DNA from: Chloroflexia bacterium
GTDB taxonomy: Bacteria > Chloroflexota > Chloroflexia > Thermobaculales > Thermobaculaceae
Assembly: GCA_030446765.1 (NCBI GenBank)
Contig: JAUJMR010000004.1
Coordinates: forward strand, 40,798-79,807
Direction of reading: 5' to 3'
DNA length: 39,010 nt
A program made the translations under genes and the position numbers. The notes beneath the pieces were generated by a model. The model searched no databases and was not told where the DNA came from. It saw only the letters and a list, made by a program, of their open reading frames with translations. Below, one piece after another: positions 1 through 7,486 of this stretch. Numbering within the stretch: position 1 is the first letter of the stretch; each line of letters begins with the position of its first letter.

Positions 1-83
1 CAAAACCAGGCATATCACCGGCGCACGATGCGCCCAGCACAACGACCATGACACGCAGAAAGACGCCAAGGGGGAATACCAAC

Positions 84-743
84 ATGACAGCAGCCCTCGG
101 GGGACTCACATCGACCGAGCTCTCCACCCTTAAGGGTGGGGCGGCGGGGTGCGAATCGGTCCAGACGATCATCGACATCGCGGTAACAGCGGAAGCGTTT
201 GCGGTCACCGCCCTGGGTGGGGCGCTCCAGAACGCCGCCGACGGCAAGCTCGGCCTCAACGAGAACCACATCCTGCACATCAAGGCGGCGCGGGCCGCGG
301 AGCAGGCACACTTCGACTTCCTGACCGGCGCGGGCGCCAAGCCCCTGACCACGACGTTCACGGTGCCCGACGAGAAGATCGTCACGGACGTGCCGACCTT
401 CCTGAAAACGCTAATCACGCTGGAGGAGGCATTCATCGCCGCGTACCTCGCGGCGGCCCAGGAGTTCGTCGTGATGGGGGAGGGCAAGCTCGCCCACGTC
501 GCGCTCCAGATCGGCGCGGTCGAGGCCGAGCACCGCGCGGGAGTCCGCTTCTTCGCCATAGAGGCGGGGGTGCTCTCCGGCACGCCGAACGATGTCGCAT
601 TCGAGAAGTCGCTCTTCACCAGCGTCGGCGAGGCGGCTCAGGCGCTCAAGGACCTCGGCTTCATCGGCGGCAGCGGGACGGAGATCTCCTACCCCGGCCC
701 TGGTGAGATCGACTACAGCGGCGTGAAGTTCCTCAAGCCTTAA
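84..743 (+). CDS. Ferritin-like domain protein
   Basis: A 219-residue protein that looks like a four-helix ferritin-like bundle. Helix motifs with metal-ligand-type residues are visible: TAEAFAVTALGG (about residues 31-42), AARAAEQAHFDFL (72-84), LEEAFIAAY (about 112-120) and GAVEAEHRAG (about 144-153). The last, EAEH, is the clearest di-iron-type signature. There is no obvious signal peptide. I start at ATG 84 because AAGGGGGA lies 8 bases upstream; an in-frame ATG at 48 lacks such a site. The next gene encodes a longer homologue 30 bases downstream, and both end in a similar GPGEID/GPGEIN segment, so this is a tandem paralogous pair and probable operon. The substrate is unknown; oxidative-stress or iron roles are inference from the fold. 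Confidence 0.8.
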   Translation: MTAALGGLTSTELSTLKGGAAGCESVQTIIDIAVTAEAFAVTALGGALQNAADGKLGLNENHILHIKAARAAEQAHFDFLTGAGAKPLTTTFTVPDEKIVTDVPTFLKTLITLEEAFIAAYLAAAQEFVVMGEGKLAHVALQIGAVEAEHRAGVRFFAIEAGVLSGTPNDVAFEKSLFTSVGEAAQALKDLGFIGGSGTEISYPGPGEIDYSGVKFLKP

Positions 744-772
744 CGCCTCAGACAGAGACAGGAGCACGATCG

Positions 773-1666
773 ATGACCATACACGACACAGTAGCGAGCA
801 AGCCCTTCTCGCGCCGCACCCTGCTCAAGGGCGCGGGCGCGATGGGCGCAGGTTTCACCGCAGCCCAGATCGGCATCGTGCGGGCGGCGGCCGCGGAGTC
901 CGAGGAAATCCAGGAGATCCTCAACATCACCGCCACCACCGAGCGGTTCGGGGTGACGGTGCTCGGCGCGGCACTGGCGAGTGACGCCGAGGGCAACTAT
1001 GACAAGCCCTTCCCGGCGCCGGTGCGCGCGATCGTCACGGCGGCGCGGGCGCAGGAGCAGTTCCACCTCGACGCGTTCGAGAGCCTCGGCGGTGAGGCGA
1101 TCACGGGAACCTTCACCATACCGGAGGTTCTGCTGACGGACTTCAACGCCTTCTTCAGCGCGGTAGTGGCGCTGGAAGCCCACGAGATCGCCCTGCAGAT
1201 GACCTCGATGCACATTTTCGCGGAGATGAAGAGGCCGGACATCGCCAAGGTGAGCTTCCAGTACGCGGCCGAGGAGGCCGAGCACCGGGTGCTGGCCAAC
1301 TACGCGCGGGGCACCCGCCCGGCGCTCGACACGGCGTTCTCGCCGTCGTACTACGACCAGCCGTCAGACCACGTGGCGTTCGTGAAGGAACAAGGGCTGA
1401 TCGGCGGCACGGGACAGGAGTTCAACTACCCGGGTCCCGGCGAGATCAACGCGAGCAATGTGACCAACAGGACCCCGGATGGGCCGATGGTCGCGTGCGC
1501 GATGAACATGCCGCAGAGCGGCGGCGGTGGCCTGTCGGGGACCCGCGACGGTGGCTGGAATGCGCAGGGATCCCTCGGGCTCCTCAGCATCCTCGGCCTC
1601 GGCGCGGCGACGCTGAGCCTGCGCAGCCGGCGCGTGGCCGCACAGCGGGAGAGCAACCAGCAGTAA
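773..1666 (+). CDS. Tat-exported ferritin-like domain protein
   Basis: A 297-residue homologue of the preceding gene with added export and anchoring parts. The N-terminus carries a twin-arginine motif, SRRTLLKG (about residues 13-20), followed by a small-residue hydrophobic stretch and a likely cleavage after AAA near residue 41. The ferritin-like bundle follows, with ATTERFGVTVLG, AARAQEQFHLDAF, LEAHEIALQ and EEAEHRVLANY as the E/H-bearing helices. The C-terminus has a Gly/Ser-rich linker, one hydrophobic segment (LGLLSILGLGAATLSL) and an Arg-rich tail, as expected for a membrane or surface anchor. AGGAG sits 9 bases before ATG 773. The same bundle therefore appears in a cytoplasmic form and a folded-export form. 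Function beyond that is unknown. Confidence 0.82.
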   Translation: MTIHDTVASKPFSRRTLLKGAGAMGAGFTAAQIGIVRAAAAESEEIQEILNITATTERFGVTVLGAALASDAEGNYDKPFPAPVRAIVTAARAQEQFHLDAFESLGGEAITGTFTIPEVLLTDFNAFFSAVVALEAHEIALQMTSMHIFAEMKRPDIAKVSFQYAAEEAEHRVLANYARGTRPALDTAFSPSYYDQPSDHVAFVKEQGLIGGTGQEFNYPGPGEINASNVTNRTPDGPMVACAMNMPQSGGGGLSGTRDGGWNAQGSLGLLSILGLGAATLSLRSRRVAAQRESNQQ

Positions 1667-1825
1667 CCTGCCGGATGCCGTGGTGCGAGACATTACTTCG
1701 CGCCACGGGCACCGGCCCGGTGCCGGACGTAACGGCGAAGCGTGGCGCTGGTAGCGCGGAGTTACTGGTTTCGAACACGATGGGCGGGGACACAGGTTTC
1801 GCCAATCAACTTGTCGCCGGCGTCT

Positions 1826-1955
1826 CATACGAACTCCGGCTGGATAGCAGCGTATTTGTCATTCCGAGCGTGCGAGGAATCCGTGGTACGGGCTACGGAT
1901 CCCTCACTGTGTTCGGGATGACACGCACCACGGTTCAAGCGGATCGCGTATCACT
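1826..1955. repeat. Dispersed palindromic repeat, copy A
   Basis: Intergenic element with inward-facing ends TGTCATTCCGAGC and GTTCGGGATGACA around a core that pairs GAATCCGTGG with CCACGGATTC-like sequence, flanked by CCGGCTGGATAGCAG and GCGGATCGCGTAT. The reverse complement matches copies C and D closely over about 125 bases; copy B lies in the same orientation. No open frame of interest is inside. It fills the gap between the ferritin-like pair and the convergent phosphatase gene, so it may also fold as a transcript end. Confidence 0.8.
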
Positions 1956-1991
1956 CAGGCCACGATCCCGCCGACCCCTGTGAGCTGAGCG

Positions 1992-3263
1992 TCAGTCCAG
2001 GCGGAGGGCGATCAGAGGGACGATCATCTCCTCGGGGCTGAGGCCGCCGTGCTTGCCGACTGTGGTGTGCTTGCGCTCGTGGCCGGGGTGTTGGTACTTG
2101 AGGTTCCAGTTCTCGCGCGGGAGCAGGAGCAGCTCCCCGATGCGCTCTCGTGCCCGTGGCGAGGGGGGCTGGAGACCGTACAAGCCCAACGCCAGTGACT
2201 CCTCCGCGGTGAGGACATGCGCGGCGTTGCCCAGGTGCGCCTCCACGTAGCGCCGGGCGTCTGCGTCCAGGCCGGGGCGGACGTACAGCACGACCGCGCG
2301 GTCGAGCCCAGCGGGCGGCGCCTGCAGAAGCGCGAGCAGTTCCGGGTGATCGTTCAGCCATACGATGCGGTTCAGGTCGGAGTCGATGTGGCCGTGGTCG
2401 GCGAGGATCAGCAACAGTGTTCCTGGCGCGCACAGGCCGCGCAGCAGGATCTCCCCCAGGGCATGGTCGATGACGCGCACTTCGGCGTCGTGCTGCGGTG
2501 ATGCCGCGCCGTACTCGTGTGTGATGGTGTCGAGTGTTCCCCAGTAGGAGTGGACGTAGGCGCGGCCGGTGGGTTCCTCCAGCACCGCCCGAAGGTTCAC
2601 ACAGAGATCGGAGATCGTGCGGAAGCCGCGGTATCGCGCCCCCCGGTGGTTGATGCGAGACAGCGCGGTGCCCTCGAATTGCGCGTGGTTCACGACGATC
2701 GGCTCGACACCCGCCAGTGCGAGCTTCTCGTACACGCTTGGCAGCCCGATCCACGTGGCCGGCTCAACGCCCGCCTTCTCGAGCAGTCGTCCCGCGACGA
2801 CGGGGGCGAAGGACAGGATGTCGATCAGGGTGCCGAGCGCGGGGTCGTACATGCGCTGATTGGTGACACCGTGCTGACCGGGAGGCAGTCCGGTGCCGAG
2901 CGTGGTGAGCGCGCACACGGTCGTGGAGGGGAAGGTGGAGGTGATCGCGCCCAGGTGCGCGGAATCGCGGGCGATGATCTCGGCGAGATACGGCGCGTGG
3001 CCGCCGCCCATCGCGCGCTCCAACTGAGTGTACCCGAACGCGTCGATCAGGAGCGTGACGACTCGATGCACGCCGTCGAGCATAGCGGGCGGAAGCGCGG
3101 TTTCCGCAAGGGAGGGGATGTCCGTCGGGAAGCCGAAGAGATGTTCGACGGTGGGCACGACGTTCGCGAGGCCCAGCCCGCCGTACTCCGGCAGAATCGT
3201 CTGCGGCATAGGCCCGGGCCGAAAGTGGCGGCTATCTACCGGGACCAAGCTGGTTCTCCTCAT
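1992..3263 (-). CDS. Alkaline phosphatase family protein (type I phosphodiesterase/nucleotide pyrophosphatase)
   Basis: A 423-residue metal-dependent hydrolase of the alkaline phosphatase superfamily. The ordered motifs are present: LLIDAFGY (first metal Asp), STFPSTTVCALTTLGTG (the Thr region that serves as nucleophile in this family), HGVTNQRMYDP, GTLDTITHEYG (Asp and His metal ligands), LLILADHGH (Asp-His metal pair) and KHTTVGKHGGLS near the C-terminus. These proteins cleave phosphodiester or pyrophosphate bonds; the substrate here cannot be told. No signal peptide is visible. The start is uncertain: ATG 3263 has only a weak GGAGAG upstream, while a TTG five codons in is preceded by AGGAG at good spacing, and ATG 3212 is a further option. 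Confidence 0.85.
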   Translation of the reverse strand: MRRTSLVPVDSRHFRPGPMPQTILPEYGGLGLANVVPTVEHLFGFPTDIPSLAETALPPAMLDGVHRVVTLLIDAFGYTQLERAMGGGHAPYLAEIIARDSAHLGAITSTFPSTTVCALTTLGTGLPPGQHGVTNQRMYDPALGTLIDILSFAPVVAGRLLEKAGVEPATWIGLPSVYEKLALAGVEPIVVNHAQFEGTALSRINHRGARYRGFRTISDLCVNLRAVLEEPTGRAYVHSYWGTLDTITHEYGAASPQHDAEVRVIDHALGEILLRGLCAPGTLLLILADHGHIDSDLNRIVWLNDHPELLALLQAPPAGLDRAVVLYVRPGLDADARRYVEAHLGNAAHVLTAEESLALGLYGLQPPSPRARERIGELLLLPRENWNLKYQHPGHERKHTTVGKHGGLSPEEMIVPLIALRLD

Positions 3264-3473
3264 GCGCGAATGGTTGTCTCTCCGCTCAAGGATAGCAGGT
3301 GGCTTCGCCTGGGCGTACGGCAGTAGTCCGGAGCCTGAGTCACCACATCGGCTGGGGACCTTCAGGCATCACCCAAGCCTCGCTGAACTTCCTCATCCAT
3401 TGCGGCGTTGAGGACATTCCGATCCCAAGAGGTCGCAACAGCAGGGTAATCAAGCCAATACGTCGCCGGAGTT

Positions 3474-4337
3474 TTATTCCCGGTCGGCGAGATGCCGCCT
3501 GCACGCATCCAGGAAGTGATTCTCGAAGCCGAGAACCTGCCGGCACAGACCACGCAGAGACTGGCGTGCCTCCTCCTCCCTTGGGATGCCGTAGCCCCAC
3601 CGTAACTTACAGCACTCGTATACGCCCTCTACGACCTCGGTCCATTCGCCGCCGATACACTCCCGATACTGCCGCACCGCGTCGCTCTTTGTGCCGGCGT
3701 ACCGGCCAGCCTGCAGGGCTACCAGCGCCGTCGCCATCCAACTAACGGTTTCCACCAGGATTCGTGTTCCCGGCTTACCGCCGTACGCCTCCTCCCGGTA
3801 GTCGTACCCGTAGAACTCCCCGTCGCCCACGGGGTACGCGAGGGGAAGGGTGAGGGCAGTTGGCGGTATCCCGCGCAACATGCCGAGTAGATCGAATGAG
3901 AGAGCGATGGCGTGATCGGTTTGATCGCTCAGGCGAGGGAGCGGGATCGAAGCGCGGAAATCTTCGCCGTACACGAGCACGCTCGCCGTCCCGAGCGTCA
4001 CGTCACCTCTCCCGAAGAGACCGTCCTCATCGAGAGCGACAGCGTCGAGCTGGTCGAGACCGAGCTGGCTCAGTTGCTCACAGGCCCGGCGGCACTTCTT
4101 GAAGCGGTCCCGCTCATGCTGCTCGGCCTTGCCCTTAAAGACTACCGTGATATCGATGTCGCTGGAGTTCAGGCTATCCCCATCGACGTGTGCCGCAGTG
4201 CCGTCAATTGAGCTGCCTGTCAGGTAGCAGGCCCGAATACGACCCGGAAACAGGAGTTCAACGACATGGATGAACCCTCTCGTCACGCTGTCCACCCGGC
4301 CATCGCCGGTCGTGTTGGGGAGTAGGAATCCGTCCAT
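3474..4337 (-). CDS. Nucleotidyltransferase domain protein (aminoglycoside adenylyltransferase-like)
   Basis: A 287-residue protein with a Pol-beta-type nucleotidyltransferase signature near the N-terminus: YLTGSSIDGTA (the GS motif) followed about 20 residues later by SSDIDITVVF, giving the D-x-D metal pair. The remainder is largely helical, as in ANT-type aminoglycoside nucleotidyltransferases and related standalone enzymes. The family transfers a nucleotide monophosphate from NTP to a hydroxyl of a small molecule or protein; resistance is possible but not shown by the sequence. GAGGAAAG lies a few bases before ATG 4337. The upstream 300 bases hold a relic of an unrelated lipoprotein gene, so this locus has been rearranged. 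Confidence 0.72.
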   Translation of the reverse strand: MDGFLLPNTTGDGRVDSVTRGFIHVVELLFPGRIRACYLTGSSIDGTAAHVDGDSLNSSDIDITVVFKGKAEQHERDRFKKCRRACEQLSQLGLDQLDAVALDEDGLFGRGDVTLGTASVLVYGEDFRASIPLPRLSDQTDHAIALSFDLLGMLRGIPPTALTLPLAYPVGDGEFYGYDYREEAYGGKPGTRILVETVSWMATALVALQAGRYAGTKSDAVRQYRECIGGEWTEVVEGVYECCKLRWGYGIPREEEARQSLRGLCRQVLGFENHFLDACRRHLADRE

Positions 4338-4410
4338 CCTGTCTTTCCTCGGCTCGCCTGATACGCTCGCGATGTCGGAGTATAGCGTTGGTGCGCTGTA
4401 GTCCCAAGCA

Positions 4411-4490
4411 GGCTAGCGAGGCAGCAACTCATTGAAAGTTGCCAGGCCGCGGTCGGCGGCGGTCCACACAGCAATGCCTGCTATGTCCAC
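4411..4490 (-). pseudogene. Relic of the C-terminus of the HExxH lipoprotein gene
   Basis: Read on the minus strand, the last codons before TAG at 4411-4413 give ADRGLATFNELLPR-stop. The intact lipoprotein gene at 7487-9094 ends in TDRGLATFDRLLPR-stop. The DNA also matches at roughly 80 percent by eye over about 45 bases, including GCGAGGCAGCA and GCCGCGGTCGG. Upstream the similarity fades. This is a fragment of a duplicated and deleted paralogue about 3 kb from its full-length relative. Confidence 0.6.
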
Positions 4491-4661
4491 CCAATGAAAC
4501 TCTGCACATCTCCGAGTAAGGGGTGCCCCTTCTCCGCAACCTAATGAGAATGCAATGGTGCCTTCCTTATAGGCGCCAAAGATAAAAACAGATTCCAGTC
4601 CAATACCTACAATACGGTTGAAGCAGAGATCCCAAATCGCACCGAACGCTACACTTTGTAT

Positions 4662-4838
4662 TTATCGCCGCTTAGAGCTTCGGTAATAGGCACGCAGTAC
4701 TACAAGCAGTGTCGGGCCGACAGAGGCACTCCATAAATCCCATTCATCTTCTCCCAGGATGGTGGTGATCCTCGCGCCGAGAGCAACTCCTAAGAGCGCA
4801 GCTGGATCTAATCGATGATTTCCTTGCGTTTGCGCCAT
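4662..4838 (-). CDS. Small hypothetical protein with one hydrophobic segment
   Basis: A 58-residue product if started at ATG 4838, which has AGAGGTGGGTGAT directly upstream, a usable ribosome site. A hydrophobic run, SVGPTLLVVLRAYY, is followed by an Arg/Lys-rich tail, which suggests a small membrane-associated protein with the tail inside. The preceding section contains ALLGVALGARITTIL, possibly a second short hydrophobic helix. I recognise no family. It sits alone between the relic at 4.4 kb and the TetR gene, on the same strand as both. Coding status is uncertain because the region is less GC-rich than its surroundings. Confidence 0.38.
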   Translation of the reverse strand: MAQTQGNHRLDPAALLGVALGARITTILGEDEWDLWSASVGPTLLVVLRAYYRSSKRR

Positions 4839-4997
4839 ATCACCCACCTCTAGCTGCTTAATCAGGGTGTCAGCCCGATGGCGCGGCTGCGCCTGGAGAG
4901 TGGCAATGCGCTCGTGCCCTGTCCTACCATCATAGGCGTTATTGCCATTCCCGATGGGCAGAGTTAGGGGCGGGCCGAGATCCTGATTACCATCCTG

Positions 4998-5624
4998 CTA
5001 GGTGTCCTTGCTGGGCGCGCTATCTTCCTCCGATCCCTGGGCAATGCAGCGGACCATCGCGGCCATCAACTCCACCGCCTCAGAATCGTCCAAGCCTTCC
5101 TCTCGCGCCAGCGACCGCCACGTCTGGAAGCCGATCGTGTGTCCGATCGCGGCCCGCAGGAGTCTCACATCCCCCTGTTCGGCCTGCCACCCTGCCGCGA
5201 GGACATCGCCGATCCGTGCCCAGTGCTCGAGGTATGGGGCGATGACCTCGGCGAGTGCGGGGAAGCGAGGGAGATCGCGTTGCGCTTTGTAGTTCATCTC
5301 CTCGGTCCTACGGTGGTAGGCATAGATCTCAGTTAGCCCCACCTTCAGGCGCTCCTGAGGGTCGGCGATGCGGTGGAGCGATGCCGGATCGGGTGGCGGG
5401 TTGGCCGCGAGGTAATGCCCCGTGCAGGCGGTGAAGAGGCTGCGCTCGTCCGGGAAGTGCCGGTACACCGTCGCTCGTTCCACGCCCGCCCTCTCGGCTA
5501 TCGCGCTGATCGTGGTATAGGCCAGACCGACGGATTCGTGGAGCTCGACCGTGGCTTCCACGATCCTCCGCCGAGTCTCTTCCTGGTGCTCGGCCCGCCT
5601 CTTCAGCTCGTACTTTCTGGCCAT
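4998..5624 (-). CDS. TetR/AcrR family transcriptional regulator
   Basis: A 208-residue repressor. The N-terminal DNA-binding domain is clear: ETRRRIVEATVELHESVG, then TTISAIAERAGVERATVY as the helix-turn-helix and RHFPDERSLFTAC at the end of helix 4. The C-terminal helical ligand-binding half has no recognisable specificity. AAGGA and AGGTGA precede ATG 5624. It is divergent from the gene starting at 5759, and the spacer holds a strong promoter pointing at that gene with a TGTC...GACA inverted repeat over its -35, so autoregulation and control of the neighbour are likely by analogy with other TetR pairs. The inducer is unknown. Confidence 0.9.
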   Translation of the reverse strand: MARKYELKRRAEHQEETRRRIVEATVELHESVGLAYTTISAIAERAGVERATVYRHFPDERSLFTACTGHYLAANPPPDPASLHRIADPQERLKVGLTEIYAYHRRTEEMNYKAQRDLPRFPALAEVIAPYLEHWARIGDVLAAGWQAEQGDVRLLRAAIGHTIGFQTWRSLAREEGLDDSEAVELMAAMVRCIAQGSEEDSAPSKDT

Positions 5625-5647
5625 TCACCTAATTCCTTGAACACAAG

Positions 5648-5665
5648 TGTCTAATGATATTGACA
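5648..5665. promoter_or_regulatory. Candidate TetR operator
   Basis: An imperfect inverted repeat, TGTC-N10-GACA with an inner A/T pair, lies between the TetR gene and the divergent small gene. It overlaps the -35 box of the rightward promoter, and a second palindrome, ACACAAGTGT, abuts it at 5641-5650. The position fits repression; binding is inferred. Confidence 0.45.
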
Positions 5666-5688
5666 AGGACGCTCAGCGGGTGTATCAT
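5660..5688 (+). promoter_or_regulatory. Sigma-70-type promoter for the gene at 5759
   Basis: TTGACA at 5660-5665, a 17-base spacer, and TATCAT at 5683-5688. This is near consensus and points at the gene starting at GTG 5759, leaving a leader of about 65 bases. The leader contains a short AT palindrome, ATAATCATTAT. Confidence 0.65.
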
Positions 5689-5758
5689 CCCCTCATAATC
5701 ATTATACATGGGTGTGCGCAATTCGGCGAGCACCCGTAAGGCAGTGAGGAGGTGTCCC

Positions 5759-6175
5759 GTGTTGTACCAGCAGAGCGTCGTATCCGATATGCGGACCCTG
5801 GTGTCTCCGATACCGGGCCCGGGAGGCTGGGCGGCGCAGGCGACCGCGGCGTACAAGCGCCGAAATAAGCAAGGGGCGTCAGGCCTGCAAGCGCAACTAG
5901 CGTCCCGCCTGACCTCCCTCACCGGGGGTAAAGTCGCAGCGGGGTCCGTCTGGGCCGATGATGCAGGGGAGATGGCGATGGCGAAATTGGATGGTCATAC
6001 CTTCCGCCTGAGGGGCGAGGAACTCACCCTCCTGCGTTCCTGTAAGTACTGCGGCATACCGAGCTTCGACAGCCCGAGCATACGGACGGTGGAGGATCTC
6101 GGCCGGGCTCTGGCTTGGGAGCCATACTGCCAGGCGTGCGAGCCGGACGATGAAGACTGGTCCTACAGCTGGTGA
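5759..6175 (+). CDS. Hypothetical protein with paired CxxC motifs
   Basis: A 138-residue protein of no family I recognise. The start is GTG 5759, because AGGAGG at 5747-5752 is six bases away. The N-terminal half is basic and Gly/Ala/Ser-rich without clear domains. The middle reads like a short beta segment (AKLDGHTFRLRGEELTLL). The C-terminal third has SCKYCGIPS and, about 30 residues later, YCQACEPDDEDW, giving two CxxC knuckles that probably bind zinc. It is divergent from the TetR gene, has a strong promoter of its own, and ends about 90 bases before the cupin gene. It may be the regulated target of the TetR protein. Confidence 0.6.
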   Translation: MLYQQSVVSDMRTLVSPIPGPGGWAAQATAAYKRRNKQGASGLQAQLASRLTSLTGGKVAAGSVWADDAGEMAMAKLDGHTFRLRGEELTLLRSCKYCGIPSFDSPSIRTVEDLGRALAWEPYCQACEPDDEDWSYSW

Positions 6176-6262
6176 AACCGATCGCCTACTGGAGCCGGAT
6201 CCTATAGGGTTGTAACCAGCCTAGATGCTGGCCGAACGACGAGAGATTACGGGAGGGAACAC

Positions 6263-6688
6263 GTGTACACTGTGGATCTGAACCACCTGGAGATGTTCGA
6301 GGGCTGGTACGAGGAAGACCCGGCCATGCGAGTCAAGGCGAGCTACCCCTTCTACGCGGCGACAGGCAACGAGAGTTCTTCGGTCGTCTACTTCGAGATC
6401 GAGCCGGGGCACTACCTCGGGACGCACACCGATAGCGCCGAGGAGATCGTGCTGCTGTTGTCCGGGACGGTCGAGGCGAGCTTGGGCGACGCGAAGGGGC
6501 AGCTATCCGCCGGCCAAGCGGTGCTCATCCCGGCGATGGTACCGCACGGGGTCCGCAACATCGGGGACGAGACCGCGCGCTGCGTCGGCTTCTACTCCGC
6601 GGCAATCGTGGAATCGACCTTCGAGCAGCCGATAATGCCGATCGGGGAACGGAAAGTGGGCACTCCGCCCGTCGAGAGCGCAGTCTGA
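6263..6688 (+). CDS. Cupin domain-containing protein
   Basis: A 141-residue single-cupin protein. Cupin motif 1 is seen as EPGHYLGTHTDSAEEIVLLLSG (about residues 48-69), with His and Glu candidates for metal binding, and motif 2 as AGQAVLIPAMVPHGVRN (about 83-99) with the second-motif His. The fold covers most of the chain, with a short C-terminal extension. GTG 6263 is chosen because GGGAGG at 6251-6256 is six bases upstream. Cupins of this size range from small-molecule isomerases and dioxygenases to sensors; nothing here fixes the substrate. It follows the CxxC protein in the same direction and may share its promoter. Confidence 0.82.
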   Translation: MYTVDLNHLEMFEGWYEEDPAMRVKASYPFYAATGNESSSVVYFEIEPGHYLGTHTDSAEEIVLLLSGTVEASLGDAKGQLSAGQAVLIPAMVPHGVRNIGDETARCVGFYSAAIVESTFEQPIMPIGERKVGTPPVESAV

Positions 6689-6858
6689 CGGGCACGCGAG
6701 AGTAGTGGAGCCGAAGCTACGCCCAACCCACCACGACGGGCCGCCCAAGTACCCGCGAGGCTCGGCGTACTCCACGTCAGCGTCCGCACCGCCACGGCGG
6801 CTCGAGTCCGAGCATTGCCACTGCAGATGCGCGCCAGCTCGTCGAATGCAGAGTACCT

Positions 6859-7437
6859 TTAAAACCTGATGAGGAAGTTGAGGCAGACGAGGGAGCAGCC
6901 GAGATGGAGGAGGGCCAGATGGATTTCGGCACGACGCTCGTAGCGTATGGTGAGCCTTCTGTGCTTGCCGAGCCACGCAAGCGTCCTCTCCACCACCCAC
7001 CTGTGCCTGCCCAGCTTCTCGCTACTCTCTATCCCCCTACTGGCTATCCGCGGCTTGATGCCTCTGACTCTGAGTGCCTGCCTGCACCGCGGCATGTCGT
7101 ACGCCTTGTCCGCGTGCAGCTTCTCGGGACGCATCCTGCGTCTGCCTCTCGGGCTCTTGATCGGCTCGATAGCGTCTATGAGTGTTTCCAGCAGCATCGA
7201 GTCGTGCCTGTTAGCTCCGCTGAGCCTCACTGAGAGGGTTAGGCCTTGCTCGTCGACCACAACGTGACGCTTCGTGCGGGCGCCCTGTGGGGATTGCCCC
7301 TATCCGTCGGATTCGGCCCGGTCTCAAGGCCCCCCTTTTGGCCGGGACGGAAGCGCTATCCAGGCTCGCCCTCGACCAGTCGATCTTGTCGGCTTCCCCG
7401 AGCCGATCCAGTAGCACCCGGTGTAGCCGCATAGCTC
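6859..7437 (-). pseudogene. IS5-family transposase remnant
   Basis: DDE transposase fragment of the IS5 family. From the 5' side: LHRVLLDRLGEADKIDW and SLDSASVPAKRG in one frame, GPNPTDRGN in a second, then KRHVVVDEQGLTLSVRLSG, ADKAYD (a catalytic Asp region) and RHRWVVERTLAWL (the C-terminal Glu region) in a third. The frame breaks are at an AAAAGGGGGG run near 7337 and near 7270. The N-terminal domain is missing, because sequence upstream of about 7437 runs directly toward the end of the lipoprotein gene. Some IS5 members use a -1 frameshift, so the first break might be programmed; the second and the lost 5' end make it a remnant. I could not identify terminal inverted repeats. Confidence 0.8.
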
Positions 7438-7486
7438 GACGGCAGGCCAATGTTATACCGACGTCTCGTCTCGCTACTATATTGGT

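Noticed and set aside
2517-3326. Long plus-strand frame opposite the phosphatase-family gene
   Set aside because: No recognisable domain and it mirrors the metal-site codons of the real gene.
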